From: Mesostigma viride
Lineage: Eukaryota > Streptophyta > Mesostigmatophyceae > Mesostigmatales > Mesostigmataceae
DNA length: 64,000 nucleotides
NCBI GenBank assembly: GCA_009746045.1
Contig: RPFO01000115.1
Location: 740,474-804,473 of the forward strand
Direction: 5' to 3'
The notes under the pieces were generated by a model, which was given only the letters and a program-made list of their open reading frames with translations, searched no databases and had not been told where the DNA came from. Positions 9,850 to 21,255 of the stretch are shown here, in pieces. Made by a program: the position numbers and the translations under genes. Position 1 is the stretch's first letter. Each line of letters starts with the position of its first letter.

Positions 9850-11140
9850 GACGGATGTCAGTGGTCCGAAGGTGATGCATAGGTTTGGGGGTAATATTCG
9901 CCATAGCCTGGTAAATACAACGTGTATTGAGACAGTATCACGTGACTTTGGCGGGAAATTTTCACTCGCGCGCGCGCGTAACGAGATATGGCTGCTGGCG
10001 TGCCGTTAATAACTACTACTGAAGATTCGAAATTTCTTTCTTTCTCCTAATCAAGGAAATTTTGCGTCTCGAGGCTTGCAATGGTTCAGAATGTTGCTCA
10101 GAATGATGATGCGTGATTTTCGTAGGTCAGGGGTGGCCAGATGGGATGGCATTGGTAAAATACAGGTAGGAAATTACTGCTTTCTTGGTCGTCAGTACCA
10201 GATGAGTAATGGCATGCCATATTTCGATTTTCTTCTTATGGCCCGGCAGTCTGCGCCAGCCCGAGCACCCAGTTTTGGTACGGGACATCCGCAGCAGCGT
10301 CCCTGTGAATTCGGATGCGTTTATAGGTCATCTTTGCACAGAACATCAACCTGGTAATCATGTCGGATGAATTCACTATGCGGCTATGGCGGCCTATGCC
10401 TGGAAAGCATTAGCCAGTGTGAGATATGAGGGTCCCGGCCAGCAGAACCCGGAAAGGTCGTGATCAAGCCAGGTACGGCGACGTGTTTGCATGTCGTTTG
10501 CACGGGAATCTGTCGTTTATGCATCGATTTTACACGAGTGCCATCAGTGCCTCTTGCAGCAGGTTTCCATGCCTGCTGTATGAGTGCTATTAGCCCCAAA
10601 TCTGCTCAGTTTGTGGTGTTTCTTTGGAGGATGCCATTCCGTTAGTGCTGGTTTAGCACTTCTTTGTTTCCCAGCACTTTTGACAGTCCTATGTGGCTGT
10701 ATACAATGCATAACTGTATGGCATTTCATGTCCAGATGGCTGCTTACGCGCGCGTAGCCCACACACGTAAGTGAGCGCATTATATAGGTCAGATGGGCTA
10801 TCCGTGCGGTCTGACCCAAGGAAAGCATGGTGGCACTATCTATTGACATTGTCCAACCCCAGAATAATTTTTTAGAACCCTCCCTGCAGGGGTAAACTAC
10901 TAAGGGGATTTCCCTTGCCTGAAAATGATCGTCTTTTGGCCAACTTTGACATTAAATATCTTGCAAACCACTTTATAAACTCATGATATTATTGCATATT
11001 CTGAAAGCCCTTGAAGTGTAGATATTCCTAGCACCGTGGTTGGGGGTATTTGGAGTTGTGGTCTATGAGTTATGATTTTTTTCATTTTCAGGGGTCAAAA
11101 AATGCCAAAAACCCATTCCCGGACTATGGATACCATATCA
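9850..11140. other. Gene-free, possible non-autonomous DNA transposon interior
   Basis: No ORF here looks like a real gene. The sequence is A/T-rich towards 10850-11130. It may be the body of the uncertain element whose left end is the palindrome cluster at 9776-9846. Confidence 0.35.
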
Positions 11141-11142
11141 TT

Positions 11143-11695
11143 AGATTAAATTAAATTCTAGCATCAGTTGACTCCGTTGGGAAATCATGTAGCACATATT
11201 CCTTGCTGGATGGGTGGGGCCGGGTGGGCGAAGCCGCGTAATCGAACTATAACCTAACTCTAAGCTATATAGTCTAGAAAATGCTAACTACACTACTCAG
11301 CATTTGAAACGCCCCTTCCGCTTGGGGGTAGGGGGCTTGCCCACAGGGGCTGCATGGCGTGTGAGCCTGGACAATCTTCTGCCACCTCTTCTTAATTGTT
11401 CTGCACAGCAGTCCAAAGAAGAGAGAGGGAGTGAATGCGGTGTTCAAACTGAGCTGGGACCACTAGGTCGGCCAGCAACATCTGGATGTAGTTCATGGCA
11501 GGTTTACCTATAGCTTTCTAGGAATGTCCTTGGGGCCAGGCCAGGTCAGGATGTGCACGCCGCCCTGGTTGGCCAAGCTGCTGGGGGCCGGCCAGACCAA
11601 GAAGGGCCCGGTGTCGACCTGCATGACTGGTGCGAGCAAGATGTCCTATACAAATGCTATCCTACGTACGCTGCCTAATATAATCATCAAAGTGA
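11143..11695 (-). mobile_element. LINE fragment: RT C-terminal relic, 3' UTR and tail
   Basis: Minus-strand, 5'-truncated copy. The tail (TTAAA)n is at 11145-11156. Next comes CTCCGTTGGGAA with ATGTAGCACATA, the terminal motif shared with family A. Then follow a distinct 3' UTR (AAGCCGCGTAATCGAACTAT) and degraded coding sequence (about 11330-11690). The coding part matches the RT C-terminal relic at 26156-26470. This copy physically links the family A-type 3' end to an RT-encoding LINE. Confidence 0.7.
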
Positions 11696-11699
11696 GGTC

Positions 11700-11880
11700 A
11701 CAAGATGGGGCGGGGTGCATGGGTGGGTGGGTGGCCGGGGGCCGGGGGGCCCGGGGGGGGCAACGACGTCGGGGGGCAAGCCTTCTTTACCCCCGCCCCC
11801 CCCCGGCCGCTGGACCCCCCAGGGGAGGCAACGCATGAGGGGGGCCGGGGGAGGGGGGGGCGGGGGGGGCTGACCCCCTA
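11700..11880. repeat. G/C-rich low-complexity tract
   Basis: Alternating G-runs and C-runs (GGGGCCGGGGG; CCCCCGCCCCCCCCC), similar in style to 9520-9656. No gene. Confidence 0.7.
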
Positions 11881-11910
11881 ATAACCCCATGCAGGCCGGA
11901 TTCCCGTGCA

Positions 11911-11986
<76 letters not shown>

Positions 11987-12085
11987 CTAGTAAGTAAGTA
12001 CTTGCGTGTCATGCCACGGAGTACTATGCTAATCTCATTAGAAAAATAATTACACAAAAGTTTAAACAACTATCGTCTGCATCCC
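11911..12085. repeat. (TAAG)n microsatellite plus 85-bp dispersed flank
   Basis: About 22 TAAG units (11911-12001) lead into TACTTGCGTGTCATGCCACG and about 80 bp of sequence. The same combination with only four TAAG units occurs at 57806-57920. The flank is therefore part of a dispersed repeat whose tetranucleotide tail has expanded here. Confidence 0.85.
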
Positions 12086-12399
12086 GTGCATGGTCATGGG
12101 GCCGGGGGGCGGGGGGTAGGGGCCGGTACGTGCTGGACCCCCCCCCTAGCTCTCGGGCGATGTCAGGATCTCCGGGAGATCCTGATCGATAGATATCAGG
12201 ATCTTCGGGAGATGATCTCCGGGATCGAGTGTCGCAAATATGCTGTTAGTTAGTAATTGATTGAATCCCACGCCTGACCTTGACTTGTTGTTGTTGTTGT
12301 TGCCCACGCCGCACATATAGTGCAGCAGAGATATAAATTTGGAAACCTCAGTGACCTGGACTTATATTATGATGTGGCAACTGGCTGGAACCGTATACA

Positions 12400-12862
12400 T
12401 CAAAGAGACAACCAGCGCAGGCCAGAAATCGGGAGAATCCGGACCATGGTAGCTCGAGCCTGCCGTTATCTTTTCCGCGTTTTCGAGTCGTTCAGGATGA
12501 TGAAGATGAATGGTGATGGAAATGTGTATCCTTGTGCATTGAAATTATGGCTGGCTTACGTGTGGAGCGACTAGATGACCTAGACGGTGGGGCCGGAAAC
12601 AGCATGCTTGATCAGCTTAAGGGCGTGTGTTTCTAGCCTAACTGGCCGGGAGTGTCTAGTGGTGAGCACCATTGCTGCGATCGCTCTCCCACCATTTACG
12701 AGGAAATACCCGCAAATGGAAAACCACTGAAAAGGTCTAGCTAGTCAGTCATCACGTTAGCCATGCCATGATTCCAAACGTCCAAGAACTGCACACGGTG
12801 CAAAGGCAAAAAGCCGGAGGACAGCACTTTCAAATGTGCGGCGGGAACCAAAAGCCCGCGGA
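12400..12862 (+). repeat. SINE-like R1 copy plus unique-looking arm shared with 27475-27925
   Basis: R1 proper (12405-12545) has an A-box-like TGGTAGCTCGAGCCTG and, about 35 nt on, a B-box-like GTTTTCGAGTC, as in tRNA-derived SINEs. It is followed by about 300 bp present in reverse at 27475-27740, including a zinc-ribbon-like reading, CTRCKGKKPEDSTFKC, near 12790. Both copies are broken. The larger unit may be part of an unidentified element. Confidence 0.6.
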
Positions 12863-12887
12863 TGCCAGAAAACATCGTGTTGCGGCA

Positions 12888-12953
12888 TACTCACTAATTA
12901 TCCGCTCAGCGATAATTAGTGAGCTCACCAAGGGCAGTGCCCTTGGTGAGCTC
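12888..12953. other. Two abutting perfect hairpins
   Basis: Hairpin 1 has 13-bp arms at 12890-12902 and 12911-12923 with an 8-nt loop. Hairpin 2 has 15-bp arms (GAGCTCACCAAGGGC) at 12921-12935 and 12939-12953 with a 3-nt loop. They share GAG. They lie just upstream of a reverse-transcriptase relic. Role unknown. Confidence 0.85.
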
Positions 12954-13314
12954 CGGGCCACCGTGGAACAGCGCGTACCCATGCATGTCCTTGAGACTTG
13001 GGCGCAACTCAAGGGCCCACCCAGATCGACCACCAAAGGGCTCCTCCTCTGGTTAAATTGCGCGCCCACCCGCGGGTGGTTCACTGCATGCATGGCTCCG
13101 CACGTGGCGCGCCCCCCCCCACTTGGTGCGGCTTGCCGCGGAGGGCCACGACGAGCGCATTCAGGCCGCCTTGCAGGTGCTCCTCCACGGCCCTAGCCTG
13201 CCAGCTCGCTCCATGCATGCGCTTTGCCACCCTCTCCTGCGCCGCATGGGCGGGTGTGGGCTCACCCGCGCCGCCCGCCTCGCCCCTGCCGCCTTCCTTG
13301 GCTCTGTTGCTCAG

Positions 13315-14942
13315 CCGTGTTGTTATGTACGCCGTACGGTTCGAATAAAATACTTCTGTACTCGTACTTACGGTGAGAATAACATACTCTGATCGATCAG
13401 GCACTCCGCAAAGGTGAAAACCATTTGCGTTCAGTGCCGGGCCGCGGCAAACGCGGAAAAACGCGATCTGCAAATGAATCCGACCGGAATCGAACTGGGG
13501 ACCTCTCGCACCAACTTTCGCTGACTATAGGACGGACGTCTCCGGTTACAATGGCATCGCCAACTTACACCTACAGTCATCCGCAAAAGTTCTCCTGTCC
13601 GGGGAGTGATGCAAGCCTGTCGGATTTGGTACTAGATAAATCACTCGAGATCTGTGTGTAGGAGTACTACAGACGTGTCATAACATACGCGTATTTTATG
13701 AAAAATACGCGACTTGGACTTCGAATTTTTTGGGGGTACCAGACTACCAGTGGGCAGCGCGGCGCCTAGGTTCTTTGGCGCGGCGTTTACTTCCCCGTCC
13801 GCGGGAAAAAATGTTTGCTTTGGGCCTACTAGGGGCTAGGAATTAAAAGTTGGGTGCAAGGCGCGCCCGGGCAACTGTACTCACTGTGCTTGCGAGAGTG
13901 GCCATAGCGAAATTAGCAACATAGGGCGAGAGAAATGCAAAAACCAAATGCTCGAATGTTGAAGACGATGAGTTCATGATATTAGATTGTGGCGGAGAGT
14001 TGCTGGTTCATAATAGCTCTGCTTAATTCTTTTTATTCCATCGGCATGGGGTATACTGTAATGCATTGTTTGGTCACGCGGAATCAAAGAGAATTAATTC
14101 ATGATAGCGGCAGTAAATGCGTCGTTCTGGGGGGGGTTCTGACCGTGAAAGAGTCATTAGTATTCATAGCATCGGATTCTAAACAGAACTGGTGCTTTGC
14201 TCCAGATTTACGGCCACTTTCGGTAAGTAATTATTGAGGCGTGCACAGAATTTGTGCCTGCCATATTTTCATCGCAGAAGAACGGCCGTTGTTGCTCGCC
14301 TGGGCGAGGGATTTACGATGTCAAGGTATAGATTTGTGGCGAACAACGTGATCTCCTTTCAGTGCTTTCCTCTACGAGCTTGTTGTCGTTCGATCGAAGT
14401 CTTTTGCGTTCTTCTTGGGCGTTCTTGTTGTGGGAGAGTGCCGCCGACCCTTTCTTCGCAGCAGCATCACAGCGCTCAGAAGCAGAGTGGCCGCCGCCAA
14501 TGGTTTCTTTACATTTTTATCGTGCAGGGCCGAAAGGTCAAGTTTTTTGCTGATGACCAGTATTGGAGATATTGCATTCATGTGACTGCATCTAAACAGT
14601 GAGCTGCCACCATTAGTTTATTTGATTGAGCATGCCCTTGTTATTATGATGATATGTGACAACATGCACTGAAATGTGCTTATTAGCCAACCATGGTTGA
14701 CATCGTTAATTGACTGCATGCAAACCATGTATGTACCACGAAACTATACTTACTATAACTTACTATCAATTGACGCAAAGTGTTTCCACGTGGATCGATG
14801 CGCGCCCTAAACCCCTTCAGTTAGAAACGCGGTCACGTACTTTAAGCCCGCGTATTTTAAACCCCCCACGTACGTATATATACTCGTATTTTAAACCCCG
14901 TTTGAGAATACCCATACCCGACTACCCGTACATAACAACACA
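13315..14942. mobile_element. Mutator-like non-autonomous DNA transposon (1.63 kb)
   Basis: Flanked by perfect 9-bp duplications GTTGCTCAG (13306-13314 and 14943-14951). The ends are inverted repeats with a perfect 15-bp core, GTGTTGTTATGTACG; the outer two bases differ. A 9-bp duplication fits MULE-type transposons. The host relic's frame is restored by its removal. The inside holds a tRNA-like SINE piece (about 13395-13560, reverse) and no transposase. Confidence 0.8.
13395..13560 (-). repeat. tRNA-derived SINE-like repeat R2
   Basis: On the minus strand, AGTTCGATTCCGGTCGGAT reads as a pol III B box and tRNA 3' end. The opposing TCCGTCC about 45 nt upstream could pair as an acceptor stem with one mismatch. 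The tail beyond it (GCACTGAACGCAAATGG) recurs at 52888-53010 in plus orientation. The T-stem is imperfect, so this is not a working tRNA gene. Confidence 0.55.
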
Positions 14943-16105
14943 GTTGCTCAGGCCTCGGCGGAACTGCATGATCCGCCGGCTGGGCCCCATGCAGCGCCGT
15001 CAGCGCCATTCCCGACTTGGTCACCCCATCCCCCTTCCCCAATTCCGCGATCGTGCAGGCTGTGCAGGATTCTAACCTCGCGATCCAGCTGGCCGGCTGC
15101 GACCTCGTCCGCGCCCCGCCCAGGCCTTCCACCGTCGCCTGCCCCGGGGCACGCCCGGCGTGTCCTCTGTCGTCAGTCCTATAGCTAGTGTCTTCCCTGC
15201 CTGCGTTCATGACAAACATCAAAAGACCTACGCGGGTATACTCCACTGTGCCGACTAGATGGGTCTGCATGCGAGCTTGTTGAATGATCAGGGGAAAGCT
15301 TGGCTTCACTCCGCTTCCCTTGAGGGGAGCGTGGGGGCCGCATTCACGCGCGCCCTCCCCACGAACCCTTTAATTTGTTCACGCTAGTTCCGGCCAAGTG
15401 CTTTACGCCATCGCCCTCCGCCACCAGCTGTTTGCCCGGGCGCAAACTCAGTCAGTCTCATCATGGCGGGTGCGTCCTGCGGCAGCTGCCATGCAGCTTG
15501 TTCTCGATACTACTGGGACGCACTATACAGTCGCGTGCATGGGTGGCCAGCAGAACCAGAACTGGTTCCTCTATCTCCATACAGCTCCGTCTCCTCAATT
15601 AATCCGGGTGGTGTGCACATGCCATGGTTCGGTCGGTCTTTCCCCACTCCACCATCAAGCGCGAGGACGCGGACTATGGGGCCGCCCTCTACTCACCCAA
15701 CCACCGCGCCCGCCGACATTACCGTGCTTGACTACGATGGGCAGGGTTACCACCTACTCATCGATGTCTCCGTGGCTCGGCCGCTCTCCGGTCGCCACAT
15801 CCGCCTTCGGGCGGCTGTGGACTGGATGCTGGTGCTGCCGCGGATGTGGCTGAGTGCGACAAGTTAGTTGCCTCCTACGGCAATGTGGGGCCCCACCGGG
15901 TCATCCCCTTGGTCCTTGAGGAGTTCGGGGCCATGGGCCCCAAGACGGCGGAGTTTTTCCACGAGTGCTGCCAGCGTCGTGCAGACCGCTTCGACCTCGA
16001 GGGTCAGATCGCCCCGTGGTCTGCCCGCATGACGTGGTCCTCGTACGTATTGGCGGCAGCGCCTGCCACGGCTCGCCCTCACTCGCACCGTGGCTGATGT
16101 GTTGA

Positions 16106-16385
16106 ATTCCGCCCAGTGTGAGCCAATACGGCAATACGGCAATACGGCAAAACCTCGGCGTATTGCGTATTTCGTATTATACGCGTATTATACGCGTATT
16201 ATACGCCAAAAGCTCAAAAAGTGGTTTTTTGACAGGAAAAGTGGATTTTCAAATACTGTAGGATAAAATATTCTAAGGTGTTTATCCCATGGGTGTGCCT
16301 CTCAAAAACTCTAGCTTATGTCTCAAACTTGATGAATACCAATGCAATGCACGTAGACTGGTCATAGCCTATTGACACTCACTTG
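16106..16385. other. TACG/ATAC-rich palindromic stretch and spacer
   Basis: Repeats of AATACGGC and CGTATTATACG occur at 16118-16205, similar to the fold-back sequence at 28876-29037. The remainder up to the family A tail has no coding signal. An 11-bp target repeat for the next element is at 16375-16385. Confidence 0.5.
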
Positions 16386-16843
16386 AATTGAATTGAACTG
16401 AATTGTAACATAGCTCCGTTGGGAGTATATGTAGCACATAGCCCAGAGAAGGGGCATATGGCCTATCATACATTCTAAGCTACTTCCTGCAAGGGTGGGA
16501 ATGTAAACAACACTTGCTCTAGGTGCACTAGGGCACCTGCATCACCCAGAGTTTCAGGCAACACCCAGCTAAGGGGAGCCTGTCATAGGCATGGGGAAGA
16601 TCAGCGCAGCTATACAAAGGCTAGGGCATGGCTTCTCAGCAGGAAGTGACCCCCTGCATGGGCACGGCATAATTAAATAAAGCTAGGTATCATCTGGAGG
16701 GTGGCTCATCATAGGCACACATGTACATGACTAAAAAGGCTATGTATAGGCCTCAGCTGGTATAGTGCGCGCGCCTGTAGTAGGCGGGCATGTACAACAA
16801 GGCCACTGTCTAACTATTCTACACTACTGCGGTATTCCCCTAG

Positions 16844-19800
16844 GCTGGGGCTGGAGTTGCTGGGGCCGCGGTGGTCGAGGGGGTCGCTTGCCATGCAGGG
16901 CTTGTGGCCGACGTAGATGGCCGCCCCCTTCCAGTACACCGGCTGGCCCGCCTTGGTCTGCCGGAGCTGGAGGTAGGTCGGCCATAGCTCCCGTCGCCGT
17001 TGTTGCTGTGCCAGGGTCAAGTCGTCGTCCACGGTGAAGTGAGTATTCTCGAGCCGCTTGCGGCGTCTGAGGAACGAAATCTTGTCCGCTGGGCTATCAA
17101 AGATGAGAAGAAGCGGAGGCGCCCCTGCCTTACCCCGCGCGCGGGGGAGGCGGTGGGCGGTCAGCTTGATCTCACCAAGAAGGCCCATGCGTGCAAGGAT
17201 TTTGCTCTCAAACGCACGTGCAAGCTTCTCGGAATTCTCACCTGCTTCCATGTCGAAGTTCTTGAGTATGGCGTTGAGGGCTGCCTGGCTGCGCTTGGCG
17301 AGCTCGGCCTCGCGGAGGTCAAGCGTCTGCCGCTGCATGGAGCTGGGCTGCGACGGCGGAGGTGCATGGTGGAGGTGGTATGTTGCTTAACCCGTGTTTT
17401 TTTACAACGCGATACATCGCGTTGTAGGGTTAGAACGCGATGTATCGCGTTGTAATCTGACACGTGGCAAACCTATTAAACATGCGATTTTTGGTCTGAA
17501 ACTTTCAAGATAGGTCAGAAACATCTCATAGAATTCAAGAAAAAATCCTGGTATTTTTGGTATTTTTTTTGTGACAGCTGCAAACAAATATGTACCACTG
17601 AAATCAGGCATTTTCGCGGGACGAAGGTGAAGACGACGGCGATGGCGGCAGGTAGATCTCGCCAGTTTTCGCGCGAATTTCAGTGGCTGTTGGGTAGCAC
17701 GACCATGATGATGCGTTCAAAGGTTGATAATTAGGTTTCTACGAGTTTGTTGAGGTACTGGGGCAAAGGAAACGTAGTTTTTTCCAGTTTCTCACCCAAC
17801 TTTCATGCGGAAACCCTGGAAACCGGCATACATATTATTACGTCAAGACTCGGGTCTGCTGCGGCACCATGCTTGGTATTTCCATGGTGTTTCGACTTCT
17901 TAACACATGTTTATTCATTCCGAACGCCCGGACTCTCGGCTAAACCGAGATTTGTGCAGACTTTTATCGGGTAGCTCCGGGCATGATGGTGCCTGCAAAT
18001 AGCGTAAGGCGTGACCGTGGCTATTGCTACGGTATGCTATATTTTCCTGGAAATGGCCTCTGCCACCGGCTCAATAGTGCTTGCAGGCGTAAGTATATCG
18101 TGTTTCTACCTAGTTTCTGCCAGTTTTCCACTTATTTCTACCGACCTCTGCCCAGCCTCTCTAAGACCGCCATCCTACTCGACGTTGCTTGCATGTCAGC
18201 CATAGCAGGTTGCAGTTGTGCAGTATTTAGGTGCTGTATACGTCGTCAAGCCGTGCATATATCGTGAGGATTGGATGTTGATGGTTTATACTGCGTTGAT
18301 TGTGCAAGAAGATCAGCTGGGTGCCCATAATCATGGTGTATAATCATGTGTTGTTAGCATCTTGCCACCATTTGCTAGCATGCATTCCAGCGTCATCTTT
18401 GCCTGCATGTAAGCTCATGGATCACTCAACCTATCCAAGCCTTGCATTACACGTGCCTCTTTCTTTCAGTATTGCACGCGTTATGGAATGAAAACCCAGC
18501 ACCTCCATTCCCACGAGGCATGTGCTCAACACGTTGTGAGAGTGGATGATGCTTTGGCTATGGCTGCCTGATTCAGTCATATTAGGTCATCCAGTCATGA
18601 TGTTTGATGCATGTTTGATGCAGTATAACTTATACAACACCTATTTTCAACGTTTTGACCCTCCAAGCTCACTATGGCCCCGTTTATGGGGCTCGGGTCG
18701 TTGCGTAATGTTGTCAAGGGCTCTCATGTTTCCCACTGCGTTGTACTGCGTTGTAATTGTGATGCTAATGAAAAATAGCTCCAGTGGCCCAATGGGCCTG
18801 AGTTTTGTTTCACAGAGCCTGCATATGTTGCCCATAGCTCGTGCAAGAAGCCAGATTTTTTTCATGAACCATTTGTGAATAAGCACATGACTTGTGACCT
18901 AGGGTCAAGAAATCGCGGTCATGGTCAGACCCCCCTGTATTCAAACCAGTGTATCTCTCTAATGAATAAGCATTTTGTAGGTCTGAGTAGCTCAAAAAAT
19001 CCTTTGATTTATGGGCTTTCAGGAAAGTATATACATGACCATGAAAAAAAATTTTCCTTAGGTGCTATACGCGTTCTAAAAAAAGCTTACAACGCGATAT
19101 ATCGCGTTCTAATTAAAAAAACACGGGTTAAGCATGTCCGCCCAGGTCGTGATGGGAGGAGCATCGCCGGCCAGGCCAGCCGGGGCTGGCTTGGCGGCAA
19201 TGTCCTTCACTGCCTGGGCGGTGAGGCCTGCTGTGTTCTGCAAGACCTCGATAGCGATTGCATTATCCTTGAGGCGCTGGTCGATGTCGCGGAGCTGGGC
19301 GGTGATGGAGTCGGTGGAGGCGGAGGGGGGGGGGGGTGGAGGCGAGGAGGGTGGCGGTGGCGGTGGGGATTGTGGGGAGCTCAGCAGCGAGCGTGCCGCC
19401 AAGTGCATGCCGCCACATCTGCGGCAAGAGGGGTCACGTGCTGCTCGAAAGCTTCCTTGAGGAGGGTGCGGATGGTGGCTTCGGTGGGGAAGGTGGGGGG
19501 GGGCGGTGGGGAAGCCCAGATCTCGGATTCGGAGCGTCCAACAAGGGAGCAGAGGGCGAAGCGTTGAAGCCTGGGGCGAGGCATGCGGTGAATGCTTGGG
19601 AGAGCCTCGGCGGGGTCGACAAGCTTGCCGTCACCAGGCCAGCGGCCACGGTTGTGGGACGTGAGGTACACGCACAGGGCTAGAAGCGAGGCGTGATTGC
19701 CGTAAAACACGTCTTCCATGAACCAAGTGGGGCTGCGTTGCCAGAAGCCGGAGCTGTTGACGTCAAAGGAGCGCTCTTCCCAGGGCGGCTCAGCAGAGCG

Positions 19801-19986
19801 ACTGCGCTTAGGTTCAGGCGATGCAGATGGCGAGGCGAGCCCGGAAGGCTGGGCGGGCACCAGTGCATGACTAGTGTCACCGTTGCCATCTGGGCCGGTG
19901 GGCGAAGCTGCAGCCGAAGCTGCATGCGGATTTTCATTGCCGAGCGCAGCCGCCAGGCTGCGTTGCGTCGAGAGGCGTTTGCTCAT
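16844..19986 (-). pseudogene. Family A ORF1, broken by insertion and frameshifts
   Basis: The N-terminal half (19986 to about 19130) starts with the same STQRSLAAALGNEN and SASPEPKRSR motifs as the intact copies. It then frameshifts near a G-run at 19325-19337 and near 19400. The C-terminal half (17386-16844) has the RLPRARGKAG and DDLTLAQQQRRRELWPTYL motifs, then an altered C-terminus. The piggyBac-like element sits between the TWADML and KQH codons. Confidence 0.85.
17391..19127. mobile_element. piggyBac-like non-autonomous transposon (1.74 kb)
   Basis: It is bounded by TTAA on both sides (17387-17390, 19128-19131) and starts and ends with the inverted repeat CCCGTGTTTTTTT. The TTAA target duplication and terminal CCC match the piggyBac superfamily. 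Just inside the ends are near-perfect palindromes of the form AACGCGATNNATCGCGTT, two at the left (17405-17455) and one at the right (19089-19110). No transposase ORF is present, so movement would need an outside enzyme. Part of its interior (about 18553-18712) also occurs at 7075-7233. Confidence 0.88.
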
Positions 19987-20488
19987 CGTATATTGCGTAA
20001 TAGCTTTGGAAAATTATATCAGCATGTGCGTCGTAGAAAGACGCATCGATTGTGATATTCACGGCTAAATTCGGTGCTCGATAAACGTGAAAGTTATGAG
20101 CTCCGCCGTCAGCCATGGCTATCTCGTGGCTCGTGGCCTACACTCACTTGGTTGTCTATTATAGTTGCATGAAGTGTGATATATACTCACCCATTTGTAA
20201 TTGAACTAATCTTTATTCCATGCATACAATGTCATGCACCATGCCCTACTAAACACAATTGCAGGCAGCCATGGTATGACATTATTTTATTAATGCTAAT
20301 TGACCTTTAGGATTCTTTATTATTCCTTATAATTATTATAACATGCCTCCGTGGGGAGGTCATGTAGCACATATTTCATGATGGATGGGGGGGAGGAAGC
20401 CGCGTGATCGAACTATCCTAACTCTATCTAGAAAATCCTAACTACACTACAGATCAAAACGCCTCCTCCGCTTGGGGGGAGGTGGCTT

Positions 20489-20917
20489 AGTTGAATGCCC
20501 TTCACCGCTGGCTAGCACGCCGGCGATGGAGACGGGATTTTTGTTGTTTGGGGAACCGATTGTGGGAGGCTGAGCCCGCAGCCGCCACTGATTGCTATTG
20601 AACCCTTGCAGCTGGCCAGGCCGCAAGGAGCTCAGCGGCGCGGCGCTAACCGATAAGGCATGCTCGAGCCTCTAACCCGAGACTACCGGTAGGCTACCCG
20701 ATAGTGCATGCTCGAGCCTCTAACCCGAGACTACCGGCACTCAGCGGATCTGTGCTACCGAGGGCGACGGTTCTCTGACCGTCCCGGCGCGCACTGGCTT
20801 CCGTACCTTGCTTAGGCACCGACTAGCATCTAGACACCAATCTTTGATGCCCACCTGACTAGGCGCCCAGGCCGGCGACTACCGGCCAGCGGATAGATGC
20901 CACTCGGGAGCACAACT
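20489..20917 (-). repeat. Probable 3' LTR of the Copia-type element
   Basis: On the minus strand it begins AGTTGTGCTCC, directly after a purine-rich tract (AAAAAGAAAGTATGGG, 20918-20933), and ends CATTCAACT next to the target repeat. AGTTGTGCTCC also forms the other end of the element (26145-26155). A 32-bp internal direct repeat (GCATGCTCGAGCCTC...) occurs at about 20658 and 20708. The LTR cannot be checked against a full partner. Confidence 0.55.
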
Positions 20918-21255
20918 CCCATACTTTCTTTTTAAATAATTATCATAAATTATTTAAAGCGAGGGGCAATAGGGTAGCACTGACCCTACGTACGTTCAAG
21001 TAGAGAAACACGTAACGGCACACTGACCGTCCCCAAATCCTAAACCCCAAGGAGGGTGCCCTACGCTGGGATCTGAGCACGCCAAAAACACCCGGGCTTT
21101 GCTCCCGGCCTCCTTTTCTACTTGGGTGCAACTGCACCACATGCATCATTATTAGGCACACTGGCCGCCTGTCAGGTCTAGGGAAATGTATTCACAGATG
21201 AAAGAAGCGCCCATTCCCATGCAAAAAGACGACAGGTCACACGGTAAAAAAAAAC

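Larger units (their letters stand above)
12990..16100 (+). pseudogene. Retroelement RT C-terminal relic, split by an insertion
   Basis: Coding pieces on the plus strand resemble the region after the RT domain in many algal and fungal retroelements. In order they are: RMGGCGLTRAARLAPAAF (about 13235-13290), then after the insertion AVSAIPDLVTPSPFP (about 15000), GAAFTRALPTNPL (about 15330), GQVLYAIALRHQLFARA (about 15390), and a terminal domain with DYDGQGYHLLIDVSVARPLS and HRVIPLVLEEFGAMGPKTAEF (about 15730-15960). The last part has the look of a PD-(D/E)XK-like nuclease domain. Several frameshifts and a stop break it. The frame reads straight through when 13315-14942 plus one 9-bp repeat are removed. 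RT active-site motifs are not present. Confidence 0.6.
16386..20139 (-). mobile_element. Family A element copy A3, interrupted by a piggyBac-like insertion
   Basis: Perfect 11-bp duplications ACACTCACTTG lie at 16375-16385 and 20140-20150. The tail (AATTG)n is at 16386-16405 and the hairpin CTCC-GTTG-GGAG at 16414-16425. A 3' UTR, ORF1 and the conserved 5' leader (up to 20139) follow. Without the 1.74-kb insertion and its TTAA duplication the element is about 2.0 kb, the same size as the intact copy at 49520-51525. Confidence 0.88.

Noticed and set aside
13480-13545. A functional tRNA gene on the minus strand
   Set aside because: There is a B box and a near-matching acceptor stem, but it is too short, the T-stem is mispaired and no anticodon arm can be folded.
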